Positions 8,908-17,952 of a stretch of DNA of 64,000 bases are shown one piece after another. The notes under the pieces are model-generated. The model was not told where the DNA came from, did not search any database, and worked only from the letters and a program-made list of their open reading frames with translations. Position 1 is the stretch's first letter, and each line of letters starts with the position of its first letter. This DNA comes from Candidatus Omnitrophota bacterium (GTDB lineage Bacteria; Hinthialibacterota; Hinthialibacteria; Hinthialibacterales; JAKPRU01): contig JAKQSI010000109.1 of NCBI GenBank assembly GCA_029570205.1, positions 1 through 64,000 on the forward strand. Direction: 5' to 3'. The position numbers were made by a program, and so were the translations under genes.

Positions 8908-8925
8908 TGTGGTATTTACACCACA
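8908..8925. promoter_or_regulatory. Operator-like palindrome TGTGGT-N6-ACCACA
   Basis: A perfect 6-bp inverted repeat separated by six bases lies in the middle of the divergent promoter region. The geometry fits a dimeric HTH regulator. The sequence resembles, but is not identical to, CRP/FNR half-sites (TGTGA). The regulator is unknown. Confidence 0.4.
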
Positions 8926-9255
8926 GTTATGTAAGTCAAGTGTTATCCGCATGTTATCTATGATTTTCGGCAGACATTCGGAAAATTGAGGGTGAAAATG
9001 AGAGATTTTTGGGCTGAATTCTCTCACTTCAATGCACGGAAAATCGTTTTGAAATTACAGTTTGGGTCGTGAGGGTTCTTTTTGCGGAGACTGTCTGGTA
9101 TTCTGGCGCCCATAGAACCTACGCGACCTATAGGACCCATGCAGCCCCCGGGGAACAGCAGATGCGTTTCCCACTGCGAGGACTCCGGTGCGACAGCATT
9201 GGTCGATTTTCGTGCTGGATTGTGGCATGATTGGCCACAAAGGTGGAGATGCCTT

Positions 9256-12200
9256 ATGAATATGAGAAAGATGATTCTTGCTGCATACCCTCATCGCCGC
9301 CCCGGTATGAAATATGGCTTTGTCCTTCCACTGATCTTGTTGCTCTTGTTCTCCTCCTGTGCCGGTTTGAAAACCCGTCCAGGTCCCCAATCCCTTATGC
9401 CGGGCCACAAACAGCCCGCGGCGTTGACATCGGCGGCATCGGAAGAGCTTCCGCTTTGGCAACCGCTCCCGGATTCCGAATTTGAGAAGATTTTCCCTTA
9501 CGCACTGACCTACGATCCAAACACGGGAGTCCTGTTTTTCACGGATATTGTGAGCAATCGAGTTTGTTTTCGACGAGCGGACGGAACCTTCGGCATTGTT
9601 ACGGCCTCGTTGAGCCTTCAACTTTCTCTGCCGCTGGCCCTGGAGTGCATCGGCTCCACGACTCTCCTGGTTGCCGATACGGACAAGAAACGAATCAGCG
9701 CGATCATGCGGGAAGGAATTGCGCCGGATTTCATTTTAAGCAACGGGCGAATAACCGGTCTGGCCGTAGGGCCGGACCAGTCCGTGTATTACAGCGATTA
9801 TGATGCCTGCAATGTGGTTCGAGCGGCCTCGGACGGCACACAGACCATCGTAGCCGGAACCAGCGCTCCGGGATTCGCCGGCGATGGCGGTGACGCAAAA
9901 GCCGCCATGCTGAACGGTCCTTATGGCCTTGCTGTTTCTAACAATCGTCTTTTTATCGCCGACAGCCTGAATCACCGGATCCGTGTTCTGGATTTGGCCA
10001 CCAATCAGATCCAGACTTTTGCGGGGAATGGCGTGCGAGGCAAAGAGATTCCGGCATCTCCCGTGAGCGGATTGGATGTTGCGTTGAACGAACCTCGCGA
10101 CGTGGTCACCGATGCCCAGGGGAATGTGTATGTAATCAACACTTTCGGGCCTTCGATTCTCTGTTTCGATTCGGGCGGCCAGTTTATACCGGCCATGGTG
10201 AAAGCCACGTTCAGTGAAAATGCCCGTCCCGCGTGCGGGGTGGTGGTGGACGGTAATCTCGTTTATACGGATCTTGTGACACCGCAGCTGTTGCAGTCAC
10301 CGATTGCGGCGGCGGTTCCTCAGCCTCCTCCCCCACCGCCGGCGCCTCCGGCGGAAGCTGCTCCGGCGCAACCCGCGGCGGCCACAGAACCTCCTCCGCC
10401 TCCTCCCGCACCGACTCCCGAAACCATACCGGTGCCGGTCAGCACACCCCCCCCCGCCGCTCCGGCTGCCCCTGCGCCCCCGGCGTATACCCCACCCGGT
10501 ACAACCACATTGAAATTGGTCGGTCCGACCTGCATTGCCGGGATGCAATCGGCCTCCTACAGACTGGTATTGGACCTTGCGGCGAATGACCGTCTCGCTG
10601 CGGTCGTAGCACAGGTTCGTTTCGATCCCCAACAGATGCAAATCCGGTTTGCTGTGCCTCAACCCGGCTCACCACCGGAAACCCGTCAGGCCCATGTTTC
10701 CCAGGAGCAGGGTGTTGTCACGTTTTCTATGCACACCCGCGCGGGATCCGCGCCGCCCTCCGGGATGATCGAACTCTGCGAATTGCTGTTCGAATGTGTT
10801 GCGGACAAACAGACTCCGACGGTGATCCGATTTGAAGTGCCCGCGCCGACGGCGATTTCAGTCGATGGCGTTCCGGTCGCAACCACATCTCAGAACCTGG
10901 AAGTTCTGAACTTTCTATATGGCGATGTCAGCCGGGATAACAAAGTTGACCTGATGGACGCGCTCTTGCTGCTTCATCACGGCGAGCAATCCGAAGAATT
11001 GCCGGATCGCGAGGCTCCGCCTTCGGATAGTCTGCTTCTGATTGGTGATGTGGATCGTGACGGAACAATCACCCTCTCCGACTCTCTGGCGGTTATTCGG
11101 CTGGCTTACAACGGTCCCGCACTTCCAACAGCGCCACCTCGCGCCAAGTCTGCGTGGACCGATAAGGATATTCTTTTGCAGAATGCCCTGGTGCAGATTC
11201 CGGACGGGACCGATACGCTCGGTCTGACCGCCAAACCTGATCCGGAGAAAACCGCTCTGAAAACCGAATGGACCACAAAATTGAGCACGACCGGATCGGT
11301 CCTGTTTGTGAACGTTCCAAAATTTGTCCGACAGAACCAGCGCGAGCTTCTTTTGGATGTCATCCTCGGACTGCCGGATGGGGTTCGATTGGGAGCGTTC
11401 AGAACAGAGATCGACTTTGATCCGCAATGTGTGGCCGTGCAGAAAGTCCTGATTGACGATCAAGGTCCGCAGGCCATTCTGGGGAAATCGGAGGTCTCGG
11501 AAGGGCGGGTTTCGCTGGAGGGCGTATGCCGATTCCCCGGAGACGCGACCGATACAGTTGTGCGACTGGCGGGATTGCTGGTTACGTTGACACCCCCGGA
11601 GGATGGCGCAGATTGGGATACCCGTTTCGCCCCAACCGTAACCGAACTGCTGGATCATGATGGAAAGGCTTCATTCGGATTCGGGGTTCCCACTGTTTTG
11701 CGCAGCTATGAACCGGGCGATTTGACACGAGACGGCTCGGTGGATTCTCTCGACCTTGTTCTTCTCTGCGAATGCCTCACAGGGACATCAAGTTTCGATG
11801 ACCTTCGTTCAAAAAGCGCGGCGGATCTGGATGATGATGGGGAGTATACCATTCGGGATGCGGCGGTTCTTTCTGCACTGATAAAAGGAACGAATTTGTT
11901 CGATCCATTGACGCCGACCGGGAAACAGATCGTGGTTCGCCACGTCATCGACCGCCTCTTCACTGTGCCGCCGGTCGAGGAATCGGGATTGCTTCCCCCC
12001 ATGATCGACCTGCTGACACAGTCGACGGCGGGATTGACGCTCGATGCGGCTGTGAAAGATCATGGTATTTTCGAACTGGAGGGGCCATTCACTCCGGGCA
12101 AGGGAGGATTTTTCCTGTTTGCCTTGAAATACCGGCCCTATCCCGGCAGTTCGCTTGGGGGATATCAATTAGCCGTCGAGTGCAATCCGGCTCTCATTTC

Positions 12201-12735
12201 CATTCAAACTGTTCTTCCGGCCGCCTCGATGGAATCGGCGGGGAAACCGTTGATATCGAATATCACAGAAAACCGAGGTCGTGTTTTGTTGACTCAGCTG
12301 CCGGATTGGAAACCCGCCGAGGGCACGAGCGAGCTCCTGTTGGCCTCCATCCTGTGCCAAATGAAAGCGGATGCCGATGTTGCGCCGGTCAGCGCCACGT
12401 TCCGGCTGGTCAGCTATGGAGCCGTGGACCAGCAGGGAGAGCATGTCAAAACAATTTGTCCTTCTTACACGGTGTCGAATTACCTGCCGGGCGATGTAAA
12501 CCGGGATGGGTCCGTGGAAAGACTGGACGAGGCGCTGCTGACGCGATATGTAATCGGTGAGATCAGTATGGAGGATTTTGCGAATCCCGACGCGGCAGAC
12601 TTGAACCTTGACGGAAAGATCGATATGACCGACATTGTTCTGGTCGAGCAGGCCACTTTGGGAGATGTGGGGTATGATGCGTTGCGCCGCGCGCGTCGAG
12701 ACGAAGCCCTTAAGAAGGAACTCAAGACACAATGA
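9256..12735 (+). CDS. Large lipoprotein: NHL propeller plus three cohesin-like/dockerin-like module pairs
   Basis: 1159 residues from the ATG at 9256, chosen because AGGTGGAG lies 7 bases upstream; the longer frame to 9082 lacks coding character. A lipoprotein signal ends in LLLLFSSC (Cys35). Residues about 75-345 are NHL-type beta-propeller repeats (LNGPYGLAVSNNRLFIADS, LNEPRDVVTDAQGNVYV). A Pro/Ala-rich linker spans 352-415. Three modules follow, each a cohesin-like beta-sandwich (416-553, 678-815, 939-1075) and a dockerin-type calcium-loop pair: GDVSRDNKVDLMDAL with GDVDRDGTITLSDSL; GDLTRDGSVDSLDLV with ADLDDDGEYTIRDAA; GDVNRDGSVERLDEA with ADLNLDGKIDMTDIV. Probably an anchored surface protein; intramolecular or intermolecular module binding is inference. 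Its stop overlaps the next start as ATGA. Confidence 0.85.
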   Translation: MNMRKMILAAYPHRRPGMKYGFVLPLILLLLFSSCAGLKTRPGPQSLMPGHKQPAALTSAASEELPLWQPLPDSEFEKIFPYALTYDPNTGVLFFTDIVSNRVCFRRADGTFGIVTASLSLQLSLPLALECIGSTTLLVADTDKKRISAIMREGIAPDFILSNGRITGLAVGPDQSVYYSDYDACNVVRAASDGTQTIVAGTSAPGFAGDGGDAKAAMLNGPYGLAVSNNRLFIADSLNHRIRVLDLATNQIQTFAGNGVRGKEIPASPVSGLDVALNEPRDVVTDAQGNVYVINTFGPSILCFDSGGQFIPAMVKATFSENARPACGVVVDGNLVYTDLVTPQLLQSPIAAAVPQPPPPPPAPPAEAAPAQPAAATEPPPPPPAPTPETIPVPVSTPPPAAPAAPAPPAYTPPGTTTLKLVGPTCIAGMQSASYRLVLDLAANDRLAAVVAQVRFDPQQMQIRFAVPQPGSPPETRQAHVSQEQGVVTFSMHTRAGSAPPSGMIELCELLFECVADKQTPTVIRFEVPAPTAISVDGVPVATTSQNLEVLNFLYGDVSRDNKVDLMDALLLLHHGEQSEELPDREAPPSDSLLLIGDVDRDGTITLSDSLAVIRLAYNGPALPTAPPRAKSAWTDKDILLQNALVQIPDGTDTLGLTAKPDPEKTALKTEWTTKLSTTGSVLFVNVPKFVRQNQRELLLDVILGLPDGVRLGAFRTEIDFDPQCVAVQKVLIDDQGPQAILGKSEVSEGRVSLEGVCRFPGDATDTVVRLAGLLVTLTPPEDGADWDTRFAPTVTELLDHDGKASFGFGVPTVLRSYEPGDLTRDGSVDSLDLVLLCECLTGTSSFDDLRSKSAADLDDDGEYTIRDAAVLSALIKGTNLFDPLTPTGKQIVVRHVIDRLFTVPPVEESGLLPPMIDLLTQSTAGLTLDAAVKDHGIFELEGPFTPGKGGFFLFALKYRPYPGSSLGGYQLAVECNPALISIQTVLPAASMESAGKPLISNITENRGRVLLTQLPDWKPAEGTSELLLASILCQMKADADVAPVSATFRLVSYGAVDQQGEHVKTICPSYTVSNYLPGDVNRDGSVERLDEALLTRYVIGEISMEDFANPDAADLNLDGKIDMTDIVLVEQATLGDVGYDALRRARRDEALKKELKTQ

Positions 12736-13493
12736 AATTCATACATCCTGCGCGAAGAACGATTCGAGCATGGTCCGTTCGAATGGTTCTGATCTTATGG
12801 ACCACCGGAATCATGTTCTTGTGCGGAATCCGGATCGGTGCGCAAGCGGAGGGGACAACGCGCTGGAGCGAATTTTCGCTGGCGCGTTTCTTCGATTCGC
12901 CGGTTGTATTCTGGACGGTGATGGGGATTTTTGCAGCGTTTGTGCTGTTTTCCGTCATTGTCGCGATTCGTACCTCCGTGCTGGAAAAACGAGCGGCATC
13001 CTGGGCCGGAGAAAAATGTTTGTCGGAGTTGGTGGACGCCTTGACGACGCCGGATGCGATTCATGCATTCGTGCATCTGCGCAAGTTGCGGAGCGAACGT
13101 CTTTATTCGAAATTGCTGAAACGGCTCCCCGGGAAAGAGGCGGCGCACCAAGTACAGATTCTGCTGGCGGATTTGCCTGTCGAGAATGATCGAAAGGCGC
13201 TTGAGGAAGAATTGCTTTCGGTAAAATTGAATCGCAAGGCGCGCCGAAAACCGTTGGCCCGGCTTTTTGACGAGCGGGATGAAATCCTTCGACGCCTGTT
13301 GATGCAGTCGTTAAGGCAGGCCAAGACCGGCGGTCCCGTAAATGTCTACCTGATCTATCTATTAGAGGATCTGGGAGCGACCGAGGCACGGCCCATACTC
13401 GAACGATTACTTGGCACCGGCGAAATCCCATCGACGATTCTTCAGAACGCCTTGCGGCGAATCCCACAAGCCCAGGAAGCCAAAGCGAAATAG
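12732..13493 (+). CDS. Two-TM protein with helical C-terminal domain, unknown function
   Basis: 253 residues. A basic N-terminus precedes a first hydrophobic helix (about 18-38), and a second spans about 58-83 (VVFWTVMGIFAAFVLFSVIVAI). The rest is soluble and charged, with helical repeats resembling HEAT-like pairs (LVDALTTPDAIHAFVHLRKL, LLEDLGATEARPILERLLG). The ATG overlaps the stop of the cohesin/dockerin lipoprotein as ATGA, so the two are co-translated and probably work together at the envelope. I do not recognise a family. Confidence 0.75.
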   Translation: MKFIHPARRTIRAWSVRMVLILWTTGIMFLCGIRIGAQAEGTTRWSEFSLARFFDSPVVFWTVMGIFAAFVLFSVIVAIRTSVLEKRAASWAGEKCLSELVDALTTPDAIHAFVHLRKLRSERLYSKLLKRLPGKEAAHQVQILLADLPVENDRKALEEELLSVKLNRKARRKPLARLFDERDEILRRLLMQSLRQAKTGGPVNVYLIYLLEDLGATEARPILERLLGTGEIPSTILQNALRRIPQAQEAKAK

Positions 13494-13732
13494 CCGGTCG
13501 GTTTGAGCTCGATCTCGAATCCATTTTCAGGCAGCGGTTTTCGTGCGCCTGGTGGGTTCGCAATCGGAAGTTTGTATATCCCACCCAGGAAAGTTCGTGG
13601 AGGGGCTGGGAAAGCGACCGGATGATCGGGTGGATTTTCAGATAGGTTGTCGCAGCTTGGGTTGTGGGGATGCTCAGCGTTCCGTATCGGCTGACGATTC
13701 CGAGCGAATTACCGGGACAGAAGGATACAACA

Positions 13733-14491
13733 ATGGAGATTCTGATAGCCGTTTGTCAAATGTTCTGTATTGACGGAGACCGGGAAGGGAACTACGTACG
13801 GATTGAGAATGCGCTTCGGCAGGCACGGGATGCCGGTGCGGAGATGGCCTGTTTTCCCGAGATGTGCCTGTTGGGGTGGGTGAATCCGGAGGCGTATCAA
13901 CTCGCCTATCCCATTCCCGGCAAGGACAGTGAACGCCTCGGTGATTTGTCACGACAGTATGGCATGATGATCGTGGCCGGTCTGGAGGAAAAGGAAAGAG
14001 AGTCATTATATGACTCGGCAGTTTTAATCGACCGGGATGGATCGCTTCTTCTCAAACATCGGAAAATCAACATACTCACAGAGCTGATGAAACCGCCGTA
14101 CACACCCGGCAATACCATTCGAGCCGTTGAAACGCGCTATGGACGCATCGGGCTGTTGATTTGTGCGGATACCTTCATCGAAGAACACCTGATCCGCATG
14201 AAAGCGGAAAAGCCGGACCTGGTAATTGTTCCATACGGTTGGGCGGCGAAGAAAGACGAATGGCCGGAACACGGCAAGAGCCTTCAGAATACGGTCTGCA
14301 AAGCCGCACGCGGGATCGGCGCTCCCGTGGTTGGAGTGAACCTTACAGGTTCCATCACGCACGGTCCCTGGAGCGGCTACACATACGGAGGGCAAAGCGT
14401 TGTTTGCGACACATCCGGAAAGGTCCTGGCGTTGGGGTGCGACCGGGATCGGGACATCCTGATCGTTCGGGTTGCGATACCAAAGAAGTAA
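13733..14491 (+). CDS. Carbon-nitrogen hydrolase (nitrilase superfamily)
   Basis: 252 residues from the ATG at 13733, which has AGAAGGA eight bases upstream; a 23-residue longer reading has no such signal. The Glu-Lys-Cys triad is visible as CFPEMCLLGW (Glu43), LKHRKINI (Lys111) and LLICADTF (Cys144). The length fits the omega-amidase/amidohydrolase branch, but the substrate (amide, carbamoyl or nitrile) cannot be deduced. It is a cytoplasmic single gene, 239 bases beyond the two-TM protein. Confidence 0.9.
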   Translation: MEILIAVCQMFCIDGDREGNYVRIENALRQARDAGAEMACFPEMCLLGWVNPEAYQLAYPIPGKDSERLGDLSRQYGMMIVAGLEEKERESLYDSAVLIDRDGSLLLKHRKINILTELMKPPYTPGNTIRAVETRYGRIGLLICADTFIEEHLIRMKAEKPDLVIVPYGWAAKKDEWPEHGKSLQNTVCKAARGIGAPVVGVNLTGSITHGPWSGYTYGGQSVVCDTSGKVLALGCDRDRDILIVRVAIPKK

Positions 14492-14512
14492 GTGTTCCTC
14501 AAAAGCGTATTT

Positions 14513-15655
14513 CTATCTAACAGGCGGAAAAGGGTTGGCCGCGAGGATTTCATTCGACAAGATTTGATATCCCTCCGCAAGTGGATGACTTGCATCCGCA
14601 TAATGCTCGCTTTCAAGAGGCGGTGGGGACAAAAAGGCAATGTTCCGTTTTCCCAACCAACTCACAGCCTCCGCCCGCAATTTTTCGTATTGCACCCGAC
14701 TTTCGTCAGTCAGTAGATGTACATTGAAGGGACCGACCAGAACAAACAATCGATTTCCACGTTCCAGAAGTATCCGGGTTGCTTTTTCAAATCCCAGCCA
14801 TTGAATTGAGTCGGACAGCGGCGCCCACTCCATGTTCTGCGGAGCGATTTTCTTTTGGGTCCATGGAACAGGGTCGGGTCTTGGATCATCCAGAGGATCC
14901 CTGGGCTGAGAAAACAGAGAAAAAGGATCGGCGTATGGATTCTGGATCGTCCAATTCGCAAAATCCATGTTGTCCATACAGGTAATACGGATGTGTGACA
15001 CCCACGCATAAAAGGGCAGGCTCCGCGTGATAACCACTCCCACGCGATGGGAGAAACTCTCTCGATAAGAAGGAATGAAGGGAAAGAACTGGGGGACCAG
15101 GTCGGGATGGTTGAACGGAATATCCTTGCGGACCCTCAAGTCCCGTTCGGGTGAGCTCATCCAAAGAAAATTGCAGTGCAGGATGACGTCTTGGTTGCGA
15201 ATAGCCGTGCCGTAGTACCGAACAAGGCCGGCAAGCGCGGCTGGATGCATTCCATTGATCCCCAGATTTACAAATTCCTGCTTGCCCGATTGTTGCATCA
15301 GGAATACCGACAGGGTTTCGTTCTGAGGCACGTATTGCCCCCACATCACGGAATCCCCCAGAACCAGAACGGCGTTTCGCTTTGCGGCATCCGATGCCAG
15401 GCGACTGAACAAGTGGTAGTCGCGACTGTAGGGTTCCGGAATGCGGTAATCGGATGAAGGGGTAAAGGTCTCCAATCGTTCAAGAATTACCGGCGGAAGC
15501 GCGAATGCCAGCATGAGAACAAACCCTGTCAGCAGCCACTCTCGGAGAGACAAGCGAATATCGTTCGAACCGTACGGGGTGTCCAGGAAATCCATGCGGT
15601 GTTTAACCGTTCCCTGCGGAATCGGCCGGGTATATTCTTTTGTTTCGCTCATCAA
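14513..15655 (-). CDS. Membrane-anchored SGNH-type hydrolase/acetyltransferase (AlgJ/AlgX-like role)
   Basis: 380 residues with one N-terminal transmembrane segment (about 38-57, WLLTGFVLMLAFALPPVIL), placing the catalytic domain outside the inner membrane. SGNH blocks are recognisable: VLVLGDSVMWG (Ser nucleophile), VNLGINGMHP, and DASHPLAEGYQ with the Asp/His pair. It starts 12 bases after the MBOAT acyltransferase stop. Such MBOAT plus SGNH pairs carry out O-acetylation of exported polysaccharides, the MBOAT passing acetyl across the membrane and the SGNH protein transferring or removing it. The glycan acted on is unknown. Confidence 0.82.
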   Translation of the reverse strand: MMSETKEYTRPIPQGTVKHRMDFLDTPYGSNDIRLSLREWLLTGFVLMLAFALPPVILERLETFTPSSDYRIPEPYSRDYHLFSRLASDAAKRNAVLVLGDSVMWGQYVPQNETLSVFLMQQSGKQEFVNLGINGMHPAALAGLVRYYGTAIRNQDVILHCNFLWMSSPERDLRVRKDIPFNHPDLVPQFFPFIPSYRESFSHRVGVVITRSLPFYAWVSHIRITCMDNMDFANWTIQNPYADPFSLFSQPRDPLDDPRPDPVPWTQKKIAPQNMEWAPLSDSIQWLGFEKATRILLERGNRLFVLVGPFNVHLLTDESRVQYEKLRAEAVSWLGKRNIAFLSPPPLESEHYADASHPLAEGYQILSNEILAANPFPPVR

Positions 15656-15666
15656 CCGGCAACACC

Positions 15667-17043
15667 TCAGAATTGAAAATAGATAAATGCCTGCTCACCG
15701 GACGGAGCCGCGACGGCTATATAAACGGTCATCAGGATTACAAGCGCAATCCTGACGGGTTGCAACTGTATCAGAAAACGATAAGGAGACTCATAGAGAA
15801 AGGCGTAAGCCCAAAGCGCTGCAATCATGGCCAGAGCCACCAGGGGAAAACGCGGATCTCCCATACTCCCGGTAAATATCCGCCGGGTGATGAGAAGCGC
15901 ATCGTCCAGGTTAGTTGCTCGGAAAAAGATCCATGTAAAGGTTACAAACAGAAAGATCAACAGTTGCTTGAGAAATTTCGGAACGCGCTCTCGGTAAAAA
16001 GCGCTTCGTTCGAAGCGAAGCGTGAACACCCGCCCCAGAGCATGAAGCGCTCCCCAGATCACAAATGTCCACCCCGCCCCGTGCCATAAACCCGAAATCA
16101 GCATCGTCAGAAGCACATTTCGGTACGTCGCGACGGCGCCCTTTCGATTTCCCCCCAGCGGAATATAAACGTAATCCTTGAACCAGGTCGACAGACTGAT
16201 ATGCCATCGGTTCCAGAAATCACCCAGGCCCGTGGCCAGATAGGGATTATTAAAATTGAGCATCAGGCGGTAGCCCATCATTCGCCCGATCCCCCGCGCC
16301 ATGTCCGTGTAACCGCTGAAATCGAAATAAATCTGCCAGCCGAACGCAAAGGTCGCCAAGAAAAGCGTCAACCCGGAGTAATTTCCGGGGACGGCATAAA
16401 TCGGGTCCACATACATGGACAAGTAATCCGCCATAGCCATTTTCTTGAACAAGCCCACGATAAAGAGAGAAAGGCCGTCGGAGATATCCTGTCGGCAGAT
16501 TTTCGGTGTGATATGGAATTGGGGGAGAAGATTCCTGGCCCGCTCAATCGGACCGGCTACCAGTTGGGGAAAGAAGGCAACAAACGTGGCAAACCGGATA
16601 AAACTCGGCTCGCGCGGAATCTGCCCACGGTAATAGTCGATGGCATAACTCATGGACTGGAACGTGTAGAACGAAATCCCCACGGGCAGAAGAACATCCG
16701 GTGCAGGCAAGCGGTAACTGAGAGAACAGAATTCAAGAAGCCGGTTCAGATTATCCGCGACAAATCCCCCATATTTGAAAAAGCCCAACAACAGCAGATT
16801 ATTGCCGACACCGAGAAAGAGCCACATTCTCTTCCGCTCGCTCTTCTCCATGCGTTGCACAACCCAGAAATCGAGAAAGGTGGAATACACGATCAGGATC
16901 AGGTAAAGCGGGTTCCACCACCCGTAAAACACGTAAGAAGCCAGAAGCAGCCAGGGAGCTGCAAATCGTGTATTCTTGGTGGCGAGATACACGGGATACA
17001 CGATCAGAAAGAAGAAGAAAAAGACCCAGGTATGAAACAGCAT
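15667..17043 (-). CDS. MBOAT-family O-acyltransferase (AlgI-like)
   Basis: 458-residue polytopic membrane protein matching AlgI/DltB-type acyltransferases. Key segments are SFYTFQSMSYAIDYYRG, DFWNRWHISLSTWFKDYVYI with PLGGNRKG, and ISGLWHGAGWTFVIWGALHA holding the catalytic His. It moves acyl groups, usually acetyl, across the inner membrane for glycan modification. It is 6 bases from the FGE-like gene upstream and 11 from the SGNH gene downstream, forming a tight operon. The role in O-acylation is family knowledge; the glycan is not identified. Confidence 0.95.
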   Translation of the reverse strand: MLFHTWVFFFFFLIVYPVYLATKNTRFAAPWLLLASYVFYGWWNPLYLILIVYSTFLDFWVVQRMEKSERKRMWLFLGVGNNLLLLGFFKYGGFVADNLNRLLEFCSLSYRLPAPDVLLPVGISFYTFQSMSYAIDYYRGQIPREPSFIRFATFVAFFPQLVAGPIERARNLLPQFHITPKICRQDISDGLSLFIVGLFKKMAMADYLSMYVDPIYAVPGNYSGLTLFLATFAFGWQIYFDFSGYTDMARGIGRMMGYRLMLNFNNPYLATGLGDFWNRWHISLSTWFKDYVYIPLGGNRKGAVATYRNVLLTMLISGLWHGAGWTFVIWGALHALGRVFTLRFERSAFYRERVPKFLKQLLIFLFVTFTWIFFRATNLDDALLITRRIFTGSMGDPRFPLVALAMIAALWAYAFLYESPYRFLIQLQPVRIALVILMTVYIAVAAPSGEQAFIYFQF

Positions 17044-17049
17044 CGGGGA

Positions 17050-17952
17050 TTATTCTCGGTTTACCTGTGAGGCGGATTGGAAACGATTCCGTTCCGCTTC
17101 GCTGAGGGAGCGGACACACCGGAATCCATACGTGTCTTTAGCGAAACAGGCATCCGTGATCCCCGGATCGTCATACGACCGGGCGGTTCCCCGGCAACTC
17201 TCCCAGGCGGACGACCACGACCCGCCGCGAAGGACACGGGTGTTTCCCTCTTCCGGACCGCGCGGATTCTCTTTCGGGCTGGAGGAATAATAGTCCTTCC
17301 CGTAGCGATCATTGCACCATTCGGCAACGTTTCCAAATAGATCATAGAACCCCCAGCGATTGGCCCTCAGAGAACCGACCGGATGAGTTCGATTATTCGA
17401 GTTCTCCGAGAAATAGCCGAATCGAGCAAGCGGGCGCGGATCCTCTCCGAAATCGAAATAGGACCATCCTCCGGCACGGGCTGCGAATTCCCATTCGGCT
17501 TCTGTCGGCAGACGATAGCCGCCCGCATCGAAATTACACTCGAAAGTCGTCTCATCGTAGCAGGGTTGAAGCCCTTCCTGGATCGATCGCGCATTGCAGT
17601 AATCTGCCGCCTCCGACCATCGGACTTGCTCGACCGGATTTTGCGAGCTTTTAAAGTGGGAGGGATTGGACATCATGAGAGACTCATAGCGTTCCTGAGT
17701 CACCTCATACTTGTCCATCAAAAAAGGGCCGACCGTGACTTCATGGACGGGCACTTCATCAGGGACACCGGCTTCAATACCCATCTGAAACGTTCCACCG
17801 GCGAGGGCGATCATCGGGATACCGGTCTGCGTTGTTACCTCGCCGAGAACGGGGTTCGAATCCGATGTTCGTTCGCTCTGCCCGCAGGAGAAAGAAAGAC
17901 ACAGAATGAGAATGATCTGAATGGAATCGCGGAGTGATATCTTATTAGTCAA
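17050..17952 (-). CDS. FGE-sulfatase-modifying-factor-domain lipoprotein
   Basis: About 300 residues from a TTG at 17950-17952 that overlaps the stop of the PD40 gene as TTGA, with AAAGGCGG upstream. A longer reading also starts with TTG (17988) and adds 12 residues. The chosen start gives a compact lipoprotein signal ending LCLSFSC. The body is a SUMF1/FGE fold: MIALAGGTFQMG, DKYEVTQERYE, NPVEQVRWSEAADYCN, YRLPTEAEWEFAARAGG, FGNVAEWCNDRYG, RVLRGGSWSS and YGFRCVRS. Most bacterial proteins of this type are not true formylglycine generators; no sulfatase is nearby, so a structural or glycan-binding role in the acylation cluster is as likely. Confidence 0.88.
   Translation of the reverse strand: MTNKISLRDSIQIILILCLSFSCGQSERTSDSNPVLGEVTTQTGIPMIALAGGTFQMGIEAGVPDEVPVHEVTVGPFLMDKYEVTQERYESLMMSNPSHFKSSQNPVEQVRWSEAADYCNARSIQEGLQPCYDETTFECNFDAGGYRLPTEAEWEFAARAGGWSYFDFGEDPRPLARFGYFSENSNNRTHPVGSLRANRWGFYDLFGNVAEWCNDRYGKDYYSSSPKENPRGPEEGNTRVLRGGSWSSAWESCRGTARSYDDPGITDACFAKDTYGFRCVRSLSEAERNRFQSASQVNRE

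Larger units (their letters stand above)
8638..9255. other. Divergent intergenic region between porin and NHL/dockerin lipoprotein
   Basis: About 620 AT-rich bases with no convincing gene. It must hold the promoters for the porin (minus) and the lipoprotein (plus). It contains the porin Shine-Dalgarno, a long inverted repeat in the porin leader and an operator-like palindrome (listed separately). A reading frame open from 9082 into the lipoprotein lacks coding character before 9256 and is taken as untranslated leader. Confidence 0.6.

Noticed and set aside
9082-9255. Upstream start of the NHL/dockerin lipoprotein
   Set aside because: The extra 58 residues would bury the lipoprotein signal; the ATG at 9256 has a good ribosome site.
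17850-17866. tRNA T-loop-like GGTTCGAATCC
   Set aside because: It lies inside the FGE-like coding sequence and no cloverleaf can be drawn around it.
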